Under the pieces are notes generated by a model. It worked only from the letters and a program-made list of their open reading frames with translations, made no database searches and was not told the origin of the DNA. From Eurosta solidaginis (Eukaryota; Arthropoda; Insecta; Diptera; Tephritidae), in NCBI RefSeq assembly GCF_040869045.1, contig NW_027136914.1:434001-498000 (forward strand): a stretch of DNA of 64,000 bases, given 5' to 3'. Below are positions 1-10,964 of the stretch, piece by piece. The position numbers and the translations under genes are program-made. Position 1 is the stretch's first letter. Each line of letters begins with the position of its first letter.

Positions 1-65
1 TGATACAAATTTAGCAACGCAAACGCACCCACACGTTGACATGCTTGACAACCACAATATGTCTG
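1..65. other. Unassigned left edge
   Basis: This short stretch precedes the first rolling-circle repeat. I see no gene, repeat or motif in it. Confidence 0.4.
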
Positions 66-1200
66 TTTTTATACTCAGTGTGCTTTGCACACAGATTATA
101 TTAACTTTGATAGGATAACGGTTGGTTGTACAGGTATAAAGATATCGAGATAGATATAGACTTCCATATATCAAAATCATCAGTATCGAAAAAAATGTTG
201 ATTGAGCCATATCCGTCCGTCCATCTGTCCGTCTGTCCGTTAGCACGATACGTTGAGTAAATATTGAGATATCTTCACCAACTATGGTACACGAGCTTAT
301 CTGGACCCAGAATAGATTGGTATTGAAAATGATCGAAATCGGATGATAACGACGCCCACTTTTTATATATATAACATTTTGGAAAACACAAAAACCTGAT
401 TATTTAGTAAATAATACGCATAGAATGTTGAAATTTAACGTGTGGACTGATATTGAGACTCTAGATAAAAATTTGAAAGAAACATTTAAAATGGGCGTGG
501 CACCACCCACTTGTGATAAAATCAATTTCACAAATATTTTTAATCATACATCGAAAATCGTTAAACCTCTCATAATGAAATTCGGCAGAGAAGTTGCCTT
601 TACTATAGGGAATGCTTTAAAGAAAAATTTACCAAATCGGTTAAGGACCACACCCCACTCCTTCATTGACGAATAAGATAAGCTATATCTTTGCAAAAAA
701 GAGCTTTATATCCATGGTATTTCATTTCCCAAGTGGATTTATAACAATAAATAGGAAAAACTTAAAATTTTAAAAAATGGGCATGAAACCTTTTATGACT
801 AAGCAATTTTTTATGTTTCGGGAGCCATAATAACTTGAAGCAAAATTAACAGTGCGTAATGAAATTGTGTACGCATATTTTTCTTGTGGCAGAAAATATT
901 TTTAGTAAAACTGGACGGGATCGGTTAAAGACCACGAAAACTTAGATATCAAATAAATTTAAAAAGGTCGTAGATTAGAATAATACGCTATAACTTATTA
1001 TATAAAACTATAGTTTTTTATCAATGATATTTCACTTATCAAGTTTTGTTGTAAGATGAAATGGGGAGAAATTTTTTTTAAACGGGCGGTGCCAGGTGTT
1101 ATGTAGAAAAGTAATTTATCTGAAATGAAATGCACAATTGAAGCTCACGCTGAGTATATAATGTTCGGTTATACCAGAACTTATATACCTTTACTTGTTA
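66..1200 (+). mobile_element. Helentron/DINE-like element, subfamily B
   Basis: A nonautonomous repeat that starts with a TATACTCAG-type end and ends with a hairpin-type terminus (GTTCGG...CCAGAAC, imperfect here) followed by TTTACTTGTTA. After the 5' end come a short GTCCGTC-rich tract and then ACGATA. Two internal modules of roughly 300 bp resemble each other: both contain TATTTCA-type text followed by a GGGCG-rich phrase. Related copies lie at 1950-2345 and 35026-36229. Near-terminal inverted repeats, a terminal stem-loop and tandem internal modules match the known architecture of Helentron-derived DINE elements; assignment to that group is inference. The 83-codon frame at 425-676 lies inside the repeat and is not considered a gene. 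Confidence 0.6.
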
Positions 1201-1949
1201 TAATTGATATTCAGTAGAGCAACTGTAAGATACACAAGCACAACGCTGGCTGAGAATTTCTAAAAGTAGCAAATTTTAGAAAATATTTACAAAATTTCGT
1301 CAAGCGTATCTTAAGTGCCCCCACGTTATTATAATTATGTGTGTGAGTTACACACACGTGTGTACATGGATGTGTGTATGTATTGACATAATCATGTGAC
1401 TAATACTTATATCCAGTTGCGTCGTAACAATGCTAAGCAGCAACGCGAACAACAATTGTTGGTCTGAACTACGCTTTGGGCTGACTTATCTCATAACATG
1501 CTTCTTCTCCCCATTTGCATTTAGTTACGATTTCATTAGAAACATTTATTCCTAAACAGTGGCAGCAGTCACCTGGTTTTTAGTTGTTTACTGTCAACCT
1601 TCGGTGGCTCGTAATCAAATTTTGTTTGGTTTGTAAATCATTTTGTCTTTACTTTCCTTTAGGGTGCAATTTAGTTTTGATTTGATGATACCTTACGTTG
1701 ATATGAAATCTTAAGCTCTTGTGCGTGTGAGCAAGCGAGTTTCTATGTGTGGTTTTAGTTAACAAATACATATTACTTTTACCAATGTATGCATGCTTTT
1801 CCATGGACTGATTTCTTAGGAGTATTAGTTGAAAGAAATTTGATAAAAACAAAAAAAAAAAAAACACATGCATGCAAATGAGAAACAAATATTTCACGCA
1901 TATCACTAGTGATTGTGTTTTAACTATTTTAGTTGTGTATTAGAGATAA
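1201..1949. other. No gene seen; TG-rich tract
   Basis: I find no coding similarity or recognisable repeat here. A purine/pyrimidine alternating TG/CA-rich tract lies around 1337-1380, and a short poly-A run at about 1851-1864. Confidence 0.4.
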
Positions 1950-2345
1950 AACAGGTAAGGTAGTCTAAGTTCGGGTGAAATCGAACATTACATACCCAGA
2001 TGTATACTTGAAATGCTCTTGTTGTTTGTTTTTGCAATAATACATATACATATGGTTCTATTATGAACTAATTTTTCTTCGAGTTATGGCTCCCGAAACA
2101 TAGAAAATTTCTTAACTATAAAAGGGGCGGTGCCACGCCCATTTTTTTTAAATTTGAAGTTATTTCTATTTATTGTTATAAATCCACTTGGGAAATGAAA
2201 CACCATTGATATAAAGCTTTTTTTTGCAAAGATATAGCTTATTTTGTTCGTCCACGACCCTTTTAAAAATCTTTTACATAAAAGTGGGCGCAGTCCTTAA
2301 CCGATTTCGTTAATTTTTCCTTATAGTAAAGGCAACCTCTCAGCC
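1950..2345 (-). mobile_element. Helentron/DINE-like subfamily B fragment
   Basis: In reverse orientation this carries the 3' terminus (reads AAGTTCGGGTGAAATCGAAC on the plus strand near 1965-1984) and then the module with the CCACTTGGGAAATGAA phrase also seen at 36058-36070. It stops at the GGCAACCTCTC phrase, where Penelope-type coding begins. The loop of the terminal hairpin is altered. It is a truncated copy of the element at 66-1200. Confidence 0.55.
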
Positions 2346-2655
2346 TTTGTTATTAAATCCATGTTGAAAAGTTTGTCTAATAGGGAATTGTTCTTGTTTT
2401 GTAAACGTGTTGTTGGATCCTGTCTTTGAACTCGATATGTAGTTAGATCCGTTAAATATTCTCCATTTTTTTGTTATATTCATCTATTTCCGTTGCCACC
2501 GTTTTGTTCTCTTTGTCTGGTGTTAAAATTCTTATGTTTTTATTTTCCTTCAGAAATTTTTTTGTTTGCTCCACTGTATCCGTGATTGCACTGTCTATTG
2601 CAATTGGTTTATTTGTTGTTGTGTGGTTTGTTATTAACAAAGCTATGATAAACTA
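2346..2655 (-). pseudogene. Penelope-like element, N-terminal RT part
   Basis: Minus-strand translation gives the early reverse-transcriptase region of Penelope-like elements. Phrases such as RILTPDKENKTVA and EYNKKM come first, then, after a one-base frame change near 2452, DPTTRLQNKN and LFNMDLITKAE. The family encodes an RT fused to a GIY-YIG endonuclease. This piece lies head-to-head with the later RT and endonuclease parts on the plus strand, so the element is internally inverted. It is broken and not functional. Confidence 0.65.
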
Positions 2656-3735
2656 AAATGAAATAAAAAAAAAATTTGAAACTCTAAATACCTTTGACAA
2701 GAATATAAAATCTACTATAGAATTAGAGAATGAAGAACAACTACCTTACCTGGACTCCATAATAATCAGACGAGGAAATCATTGGAAGCTAAAGTGGTAT
2801 AAAAAGCCTACAACATCAGGACGAATTATAAATTGTAATTCTAAGCACCCTAAAACAATGATTGTGAATACAACAATGGGCTATATGCGGAGAATGTTGC
2901 AGACATCAGACGAAATATACCACGAAGAAGTGAAAGACGAAATAATTACATTATTAAGAAACAACGATTTTCCGAAAAAAAAAAACAATTGAAACATTAT
3001 TAAAAAAATTTACAGTTCATAATAATCCTAAAAACCCCGAAAAATCTATTATTTTCAAGTCGGTATCTTGCGTTCCACAGCTATCTGAGCGTCTACCGAA
3101 ATCTGACTTCTATGACAAAGGATCCACAAAAGTAGTACATAAACCTGCAAACACGCTAAAAACATATTTAGTCGAACCAAATAAAAATTCCAATCATGGA
3201 AAAAAGTAATGTGGTATACGAAATTGCCTATAAAGGCAATGGTGAAGAGATGAGCAACAACATATATGTAGAAACAACGAAGTCAAAGCTAAAAACAAGA
3301 ATTTCAAAACATAAATCTGACTTAAAATTTTACAGTCAAACAAGTAATCAAAAAACAGCACTCATGGCCAACAGTGCAAATAGCGGCCACACACCAAACT
3401 TCGAAGAGACTAAAATATTAGAACAAGAACAACACTACAACAAATGCTACACAATGGAAATGTTATATATTGTTAACTTACTGACAGACACACGACTTAA
3501 CTTTAAGGGCAACACCGATCATCATTCTGAGCATATCTATAAACATTTGCTAACAAAAAAATCAGTACCATACTCCACGTCACACGGGACAGACGTGTTA
3601 ATCAATGTATGTACATATGTAAGATATAAAATGCGTAATTTTCTTAATTGTTATTATTTATACTTTCTTAGTTGTTCTACCCTGAAGATGACTGCCGTAG
3701 TGCAATTGAAATATATCGGTTTTTGAAACGAAAAA
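2656..3735 (+). pseudogene. Penelope-like element, RT C-part and GIY-YIG endonuclease
   Basis: The plus strand reads the RT C-terminal half (LPYLDS, KWYKKPTTSGRIIN, then a frame change in the poly-A run near 2980). The linker frame runs to about 3190, and a further frameshift leads into a GIY-YIG endonuclease at 3196-3726. There, VVYEIAYKG stands for the GIY half, IYVETT for the YIG half, and TRISKHKSD carries the expected arginine. The region after 3600 is probably 3' untranslated and holds a CTGAAGA...GAAA motif near 3682-3713. Penelope endonucleases nick target DNA for reverse transcription. At least two frameshifts make this a relic. Confidence 0.75.
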
Positions 3736-4069
3736 ATCAAATGTGTTTTATTCATGAAGCACGGACCTAGACTAGAGCCAGCAAAAACTACATATTTTAA
3801 GCAATAAACGTCGCCAAAAATTCTTAATTTGTATAGTTGGATATTTTTGGTTCTATGAAAAAAAAATTCAACCACGACAAAGCTTTAAAATAAATATATA
3901 AATCGGTCTTCCTGAAATTTTTTAGACAAAGTTCTGTAAAAGTAGTTATCGAAGTCAATGTTGGAGTTTGGAGTTGAACCTCTGGGCCCTCTGAGTAAAG
4001 TAAATTTCTCAGCTGGCAAAATTTGCGGCATTCCAAGTGTGCTGGGAAGAATAAAGAGATATGTTGAGG
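3736..4069. other. No feature seen
   Basis: I see no open frame with family resemblance and no clear repeat between the Penelope relic and the following non-LTR relic. Confidence 0.35.
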
Positions 4070-5130
4070 CTAGATAAACGTGAAGTCATTATGTCAGAGA
4101 GTGTTTCATGGAAAAATTTCTATGTGGAGTATTATATGTGATCCAGTGGAACGACAAGGCTGAGGAAAGTCCCATATAAGTGATAAAAAGGGACGAGGGG
4201 GAAGTGTTACACAGTTCACTGTTGTCCCTTGAGGCGCCACTTAGCACAAACTTCCAATCAGGAGATGATGCGGAAGAATTATATAACAACGTATACACTC
4301 CAAATATGGAGCGAGCAGTACAAGGATACGTGACGAATACAAAAATTTAATGGGCGATTAAAAACAAATCGCTGGGTCCTGTTGGAATATTCCCTACTAT
4401 GTGGCAGGTGGTAGGTCAAATGAGAGTAAAATAGCTTAAAATAATTTTTGAGGGTCGCACAACACTGAAACAAATCCCCCTATCTTAGACAACGGCTCGA
4501 GTAATATTAATTCCCATAGCAAGAAGAACCGGTCATAGAACCCGAACGAATACAGATCTATGCGTTTAGATTGCATGAGGTCGTCATTAATTAGGAGAAA
4601 GCACTGGAACACCTGAAATATGTTTTAGGTGTTTTTATGAACATTGCAGGGACTTTCAACAACGCCCTAAAACGAGAAATTATCGAAAGTCTCAACTCGA
4701 TGGACCAAACGACCTTAATAAATGGAATCGAATCTATGTTAAGCTGCACTAAGGCTCACCTATCAATGGTCATTGGGGTTTTGACAGGGCTCTGTTGCAT
4801 GGGTACCCATGCGGTATGTCTCAATATACTGGAAACTCCATCCTGCTGCAGCTGTACGGAGGATGATGAGGTGGAATCATCAAATCGCTTTATGCTTGGT
4901 TGGTCAGCTTTTGCCAGAATTAGGCGATAGTAATTCGGTCGCGACTCACTTGGATCTCCCGAGGTTTTATCCAAGGTTGAGATCGGTATCATTCAGAAAT
5001 TTATGTTGCTACCCAACGATTGTCTAAGTAGCTATAACTACGTCACCGTTATTTTATTGTATGTGGTATCACAACGGACCTTCATTTTGCCCCAAGTAAG
5101 CTTCTCTTATCAGCTTACACCTAACCTAAC
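4070..5130 (+). pseudogene. Jockey-like non-LTR relic with CCTAA tail
   Basis: Broken translation follows the reverse transcriptase of Jockey-type elements. It reads KNKSLGPVGIFPTMWQ (RT motif region), an altered catalytic A motif (VFMNIAGTFNNAL, where D is usual) and IESMLSC. It then jumps directly to the cysteine-rich C-terminal domain (VLTGLCCMGTHAV, SCCSC). An internal deletion has removed most of RT and RNase H. The 3' end is followed by CACCTAACCTAACCTAATC at 5108-5126, the short-repeat tail of the family. The same 3' end recurs reversed at 51765-52112. Confidence 0.65.
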
Positions 5131-5134
5131 CTAA

Positions 5135-6060
5135 TCAATATTAAGCTGCAGAATGGGATCTTGGCTAAGCCAAAAAATCTGCCCATTAACTAATCGATTA
5201 GGCAGTTCGACAGAGAGCCAATCAAACTCAAGGCGAACGTAGATAAGTTTCAGTCATCATAAGCACGATATGTTTATTTATAACTGATGGCTCAGGTACC
5301 TAGGGATGTACATACATGTTTGGGCATCTGGAGGCGGGTTAAATGACAAAGAGGAAAAACTGATCTAGTACTAGACATAAAAATAATGTTCCTTACTTGA
5401 TTAAGGCTAGATTAAGAGGGGTAACACAAAAATTATATAAGAAAATACGTCATCGTAAAAACTCCATGTGAAAGAAAGAGTTACAACAAGCCTCCATGGC
5501 ATTGCATAGGTTTGTTGAGATGCACGCGGAGTCTATCACCCACCGTTAGTAATTTTCAAGCACAAAAATTTAGTATGGGGTCCAAATTTGGTGGAAAGCC
5601 ACACCAAAAAGGACGTCTACCAAAAACCTTCCGTTTTTATGAAAATTATCAATGATTAGCACGGCATTCTGCACATTTCACCAGCTGACTTTATGATCGA
5701 AAAATAGCACTAGCAACTGGCACAAAGTTAAAGGCCACGGGAAAGCTTGATTGCATTAAATAAAGGGCGAACCGACTACATGGTTTTCTGTCTGAGTTTC
5801 GATAGATATCTTGCGGCCACAATAGAGCCGCAGAATCGGCGCATTTATGCAAGACTGACACACTTTTTACGTCTACTATTCACGTCAGTACTGGTGGCTC
5901 AAAATTAACGGAAGTTAACTTTATCGATCCAAAAAAAATTATTTCCCACAGGTCGCCAAAGTAAAGCAGCGTTTTTCAGGCGAAAAAAGCTGCAAAATTC
6001 TGGAGGAAGCGTGTTACGTTGCAGTCGGGACTGTATAAATATATTTTTAGTCAGGCGATG
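5135..6060 (+). pseudogene. Second Jockey-like relic (RT thumb to RNase H border)
   Basis: Phrases typical of the region after the RT palm appear in several frames. Around 5495-5540 the text parallels 32258-32320 (the ...KASVALYITKRMLRC... phrase). QIWWKATPK-like text lies near 5583-5605, and ILHISPADFM near 5668-5697, which parallels ILHIPTKGL at 48301. Many stops and frame changes are present. It is probably a separate insertion from the tailed copy just upstream. The last part (5820-6060) is uncertain. Confidence 0.5.
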
Positions 6061-6957
6061 TTCAAAGTAATAATCTCACACAGTACTTCATCAAAATTTT
6101 CCTGGAATGCAAAGAAGCATTGGAGAGATTGCGCTCAGACCTGACCTTGTCTATTCTGCATTTCATGATGCTGCTTGTCCATTAGGGAGTAGAAACAACA
6201 TGTTACTTAATGTGAAACAATTACGATAAATCAAATATTGAGTTTTATCACTAAATCACAAATGACTTAAACTAGAAAAAACGAAGAAAATATAAAAAGA
6301 TTAAAAGTAAAGGACTGAGCGAGAGAATATCTGAAATCAGTAGTAGTAGTAGTATTAACCCTTAGATAATGCTACAGTTGTATAGTTGACATTCTTTATA
6401 CTTAAAAATCGTATTAGACATATAGTATACTTGCTATATTATTATTTTTTTTTTAACAAAGTTATAAATTGCTTGACATAACGGAGGTAAGAGTTAAGCG
6501 AGGATTGCCTTATTTACTTCTACATGTATGAAAACATTTATTTGAAGCAATTTTTTAATTAAATTTATTTATTGATTTGAGAAATATTTTAACAAAGTGA
6601 CATCAGGAGGGACAAGGCTACAGCTGTTTCGGTTATACCTCGTAAATCTCTTCAAAGCATTTTCTCCTGGGAGTGGGATTTGAAACCGCACTCCTACGAT
6701 GGCTGAAGTGTTACAAACGCATTAATAGTAAACTTATCCCAAGCCTCGTCCATGCAGATGTCACGTTGTTTAAATCTTTCCCAAATTATTAAAAAACCAA
6801 GTAAGGACACAGCACAGCCGAAGACAGTCCACCACTCATGAATTGGGCTAAACATCTTGTCCCATTCATAATATCCAAATAATCGGCTATATGAGATATG
6901 AAATATATAGTGAACAGATGTACATACCTAAGCGATTTTTAAGACAAATATAAAAAA
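6061..6957. other. No gene seen; short AGT microsatellite
   Basis: AT-rich sequence without recognisable coding. A trinucleotide run (AGT)n lies at about 6341-6354. Confidence 0.4.
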
Positions 6958-8751
6958 AACAAGTAAGGAAGGCTAAGTTCGGGTGTAACCGAACATTACA
7001 TACTCAGTTGAGAGCTGTGGAGACAAAGTTAGGGAAAATCACCATGTTGTAAAAAGAACCAAAGGTAACCCTGGAATGTGTTTGTATGACATGTGTATCA
7101 AATGGAAGGTATTAAAGAGTATTTTAAGAGGAAGTGGGCCATAGTTCTATAGATGGACGCCATTTAGGGATATCGCCATAAAGGTGGACCAGGGGTGACT
7201 CCAGAATATGTTTGTAAGATATGAGTATCAAATGAATGGTGGTAATGATTTAAAAGGGAGTGTGCTTTAGTTCTATAGGTGGACGCCTTTTCGAGATATC
7301 GCTATTAAGGTGGGCCAGGGGTGACTCTAGAATGTGTTTGTACGATATGGGTATGAAATTAAAGGTATTAATGAGGGTTTTAAAAGGGAGTGGCCCTTTG
7401 TTGTATATGTGAATGCGTTTTCGGGATATCGACCAAAATGTGGACCAGGGTGATCCAGAACATCATCTGTAGGGTACCGCTAATTAATTTATATATGTAA
7501 TACCACGAACAGTATTCCTTCCAAGATTCCAAGGGCTTTTGATTTCGCCCTGCAAAACTTTTTCATTTTCATTTTACCAAGCTTTTTCTAAAGTTATATT
7601 TTGCGTCAACATACCAATACAATTACCATGTTTCATCCCTTTTTTCGTATTTGGTATATAATTATGGCATTTTTTTCATTTTTCGTAATTTTCGATATCG
7701 AAAAAGTGGGCGTGGTCATAGTCGGATTTCGGCCATTTTTTACACCAATACAAAAAGGAGTTCAGATAAGTACATGAACTGAGTTTAGTAAAGATATATC
7801 GATTTTTGCTCAAGTTATCATGTTAACGGCCGAGCGGAAGGACAGACGGTCGACTGTGTATAAAAAGTGGGCGTGCTTTCAACCGATTTCTCCCTTTTTC
7901 ACAGAAAACAGTTATCGTCCTAGAGTCTAAGCCTCTACCAAATTTCAAAAGGATTGGTAAATTTTTGTTCGACTTATGGCATTAAAAGTATCCTAGACAA
8001 ATTAAATGAAAAAGGGCGGAGCCACGCCCATTTTTAAATTTTCTTTTATTTTTGTATTTACATATCATTACTGGAGTTGAATGTTGACATAATTTACTTA
8101 TATACTGTAAAGATATTAACTTTTCTTTTAAAATTTGAATTTAAAAACAATTTTTTTTAAAAAGTGGGCGGGGTCGTTCTCCGATTATGCTAATTTTTAT
8201 CAAGCAGACATACAGTAATATGAGTAACGTTCCTGCTAAATTTCATCATGTTATCTTCAACGACTGCCAAATTACAGCTTGCAAAACTTCTAAATTACCT
8301 TCTTTTAAAAGTGGGCGGTGCCACGCCCATTGTCCAAAATTTTACTAATTTTCTATTTTGCGTCATAAGTTCAACTCATCTACCAAGTTTCGTCGCTTTA
8401 TCTGTCTTTTGTAATGAATTATCGCACTTTTTCGGTTTTTCGAAATTTTCGATATCGAAAAAGTGGGCGTGGTTATAGTCCGATTTCGTTCATTTTTAAT
8501 AGCGATCTGAGATGGTTGCTCAGGAACCTACGTACCAAATTTCATCAAGATACCTGAAAATTTACTCAAGTTATCGTGTTAACGGACAGACGGACGGACG
8601 GACGGACATGACTCAATCGAATTTTTTTTCGATACTGATGATTTTGATATATGGAAGTCTATATCTATCTCGATTCCTTTATACCTGTACAACCAACCGT
8701 TATCCAATCAAAGTTAATATACTCTGTGAGATCTGCCTAATGTGTATAAAA
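6958..8751 (-). mobile_element. Helentron/DINE-like element, subfamily A
   Basis: This is a reverse copy of the element at 39206-43125. Its 3' terminus at 6958-7010 shows the perfect stem GTTCGG/CCGAAC around a GTGTAA loop, then an ATACTCAGTTGAGAGCT subterminal repeat. About three tandem modules of 130-bp type lie at 7020-7460. Next come conserved internal blocks including two TTTTCGATATCGAAAA palindromes and, at 8580-8606, the ACGGACGG tract before the 5' end. The 5' terminus is diverged (TGCCTAATGTGTATA). The 76- and 86-codon frames inside are repeat sequence. Confidence 0.7.
7020..7460 (-). repeat. 130-bp module, about three copies
   Basis: Tandem modules each carry a GGTGGACGCC phrase, a GATATCG phrase and CATTTGATAC-type text in reverse. 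They are the same module that forms the long array at 40590-42990. Copies here are diverged from one another, as expected for an older or unexpanded version. Confidence 0.6.
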
Positions 8752-8769
8752 ATTTGTAGGGACTATGTG

Positions 8770-9031
8770 TGAGGATGAAAAGTTTCACCTTTTTTGTGGT
8801 CTGCATGTAAAAACTATGACTGAGAATCAAGTATTTGATGATAAAATTTGAAACTTCTGGCCGTAAAAAAGAGGCAAAAATTACAGTTTATGGTATATAC
8901 TATATATAATACTTATATCTATGATTTTTTCATACAACAATACATGCTATATACGTAAGCATTTGTTGAAATTTGAAGCTTCTCGCTGTTAAAATGGGAC
9001 TGAAATTGCGAATATATATATATATATACTA
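8770..9031. repeat. Fragment of interspersed repeat family C
   Basis: The stretch with CTATGATTTTTTCATACAAC, CTATATACGTAAGCATTT and GCTGTTAAAATGG recurs in similar order at 28507-29250. The family is not identified. The Helitron 3' end abuts it in an AT microsatellite at 9011-9031. Confidence 0.45.
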
Positions 9032-9099
9032 CTAGCGTACCCTCGCCCGCTTCGATAGGCGATAAATTCAATGATTTGCTGAAAGAGAATAAAACTAAT

Positions 9100-10862
9100 A
9101 CGAAACAAAACAAATTCTTTGATACAATTTCATTCGAACTTTGTTGTAACACGTTTTGGTAGACAACATTTTTGGTTTTTCCATCTTTCGCGTAAATGAA
9201 TACTGACGATGGTTTGCCTACTCGTGAGCAAGCTACATACAATTGTCCACGAGAAAAAAATTGGGTATTCTAAATTAATACCACGCGTTTGTAGAGACTA
9301 TCCTTGCGCCTTGTTAATTGTCATAGCGAAGGAAAGGCGAACAGGGAACTACAAACGTTTGAAATCGAATGGTAAATCCGTCGGGATCAGTGGAATTCTG
9401 GGTATCAAAACGTCTTCTCCTTTGTATTTCCCTATCAAAATTGTTGCTTCGATAACGCTACTCATTAGCTTCTTCACAGCGAGTCTGGTACCGTTGAAAA
9501 GTCGTGGCACATTAATGTTTCGCAGCATTATAATCGGTGCTCCAATTTTTAATCGTAAATTATTAGGTGGTAGGCCTGGCAAATCGACAGAGTTTAAGAA
9601 TTCAGTTGGATAATTTACGACATCGTCTTGATCAGTAATAGTGTCCATTGACTTATATGCAACTATGTCACCAGGTATTTGATCCAGAATAGCTGCATTT
9701 ATATAATTGACGTCCTTATTTTTCCCAGCTAAACATGCGCTTTCGCTGAGCCAATCATAGTTTTTGTAATGTTAAACTATGTTGGGAAATACACTCTGTG
9801 TCAATGTCTCTTTAGACTGTGCAGAAGTGCAGAAATTGTTAGGCAATGTAATCATTCCTGTTGCATCGACAGACATTTGGCCGTTTCCGATTTTCAGTAA
9901 TTGCTCTGAAAATTTAGCTGCTGACGGATCGTTTTGTAGTTGAACACGTTTGCCTGAAATCTCCATCCAATAAAATCATGGCACCTCCAAAGACTGTTTG
10001 GCTTCCTCAATCTTTCAAAGTTCTATCAAGTGCTTCCAATGATTTCTTGTGTGCCATAGTATACTCATCCCATACGATGAGCTTACATACTTTAAGAACT
10101 TTTGCAAATTTATTTTATTTATTCAAAGGCAACTTTAATGCAGAATGTGCTGTGCAAACGCCTTTCAGTAATGTAGCTGCAATTCCGGAAGAAGCGAGTG
10201 CCAATGTAACGTTATTATCTGATCCAATTGCTGCAAATATCAATGAAATCAAAAAGGTCTTGCCTGTTCCCCCAGGAGCATCCACGAAAAACAATAAACC
10301 AGTTCCATGGCTAACATTATTCATGATTGTATCATAAACATGTTGCTGTTGGTCATTCAATTTCGTTAAATTTGGTGTTACAAATGTGTTTAGTTCATTA
10401 CAATCATAATGGTATTCACGCTCCAGTTCTCGATTGAACATATGATGCATTGGACGATTTGCTGCTGCCATGCCCAGTTGCACTAACGATTTGTTTGACA
10501 TCGACAAACAAATGTCGTCAATCTTTATCAATGCTTCATTGTAAATTTCCAATGTGAATTCCAACTCATAATTTGCAGTATTTCGACGGATTTGGTTGAA
10601 AATATCATCTGCCATATAATCTTTGAAATTATTCCATAATTCCAATGGTTTTCTCCCCGCACATTGCAATTATTATCGAAAATAATGTTCGCATTTGATG
10701 TGGACTGGCTATTACAGCTGAAACGGCAAGCGTATCTTTCCAATACTTATAATCCTCCAAAAAATTTAATTCTTGACATGCTTCACGATATGTAGCGCAC
10801 AATTCACCATTAATTGTTCTTAAAGCCTGGAATGATGTTGGGCCATGAACATTAATTAACAA
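9100..10862 (-). pseudogene. Helitron helicase relic
   Basis: Minus-strand remnants in order: HGPTSFQALRTINGELCATY (10800-10860); a 184-codon frame at 10115-10669 with the Walker A motif DAPGGTGKTF; QLQNDPSAAKFSEQLL near 9900; LPGLPPNNLRLKIGAPI and IPLIPTDLPFDFKRL at 9349-9648; FAMTINKAQG followed at once by an in-frame TAG (about 9310-9340); and the C-terminus GQLYVACSRVGKPSSVF near 9190-9245. These match motifs I to VI of the Pif1-type Helitron helicase. Frameshifts and the stop show decay. Confidence 0.8.
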
Positions 10863-10964
10863 CTATCGGAAGTAAAAACACTCAGCATTATTTGGATGAA
10901 CTGCATAAATGCGTCCTAATGCATCTATTGAGAACACATAAGGATGACTTTGGACTGGTTTTCC

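Noticed and set aside
5108..5126. Telomere-like CCTAA repeats
   Set aside because: Only three units, and the same run follows the same non-LTR 3' end at 51770-51787, so it is that element's tail.
8512..8772. 86-codon frame and similar frames at 9 other Helentron copies
   Set aside because: They coincide with conserved noncoding Helentron text (ACGGACGG tract and 5' end) and shift frame between copies.
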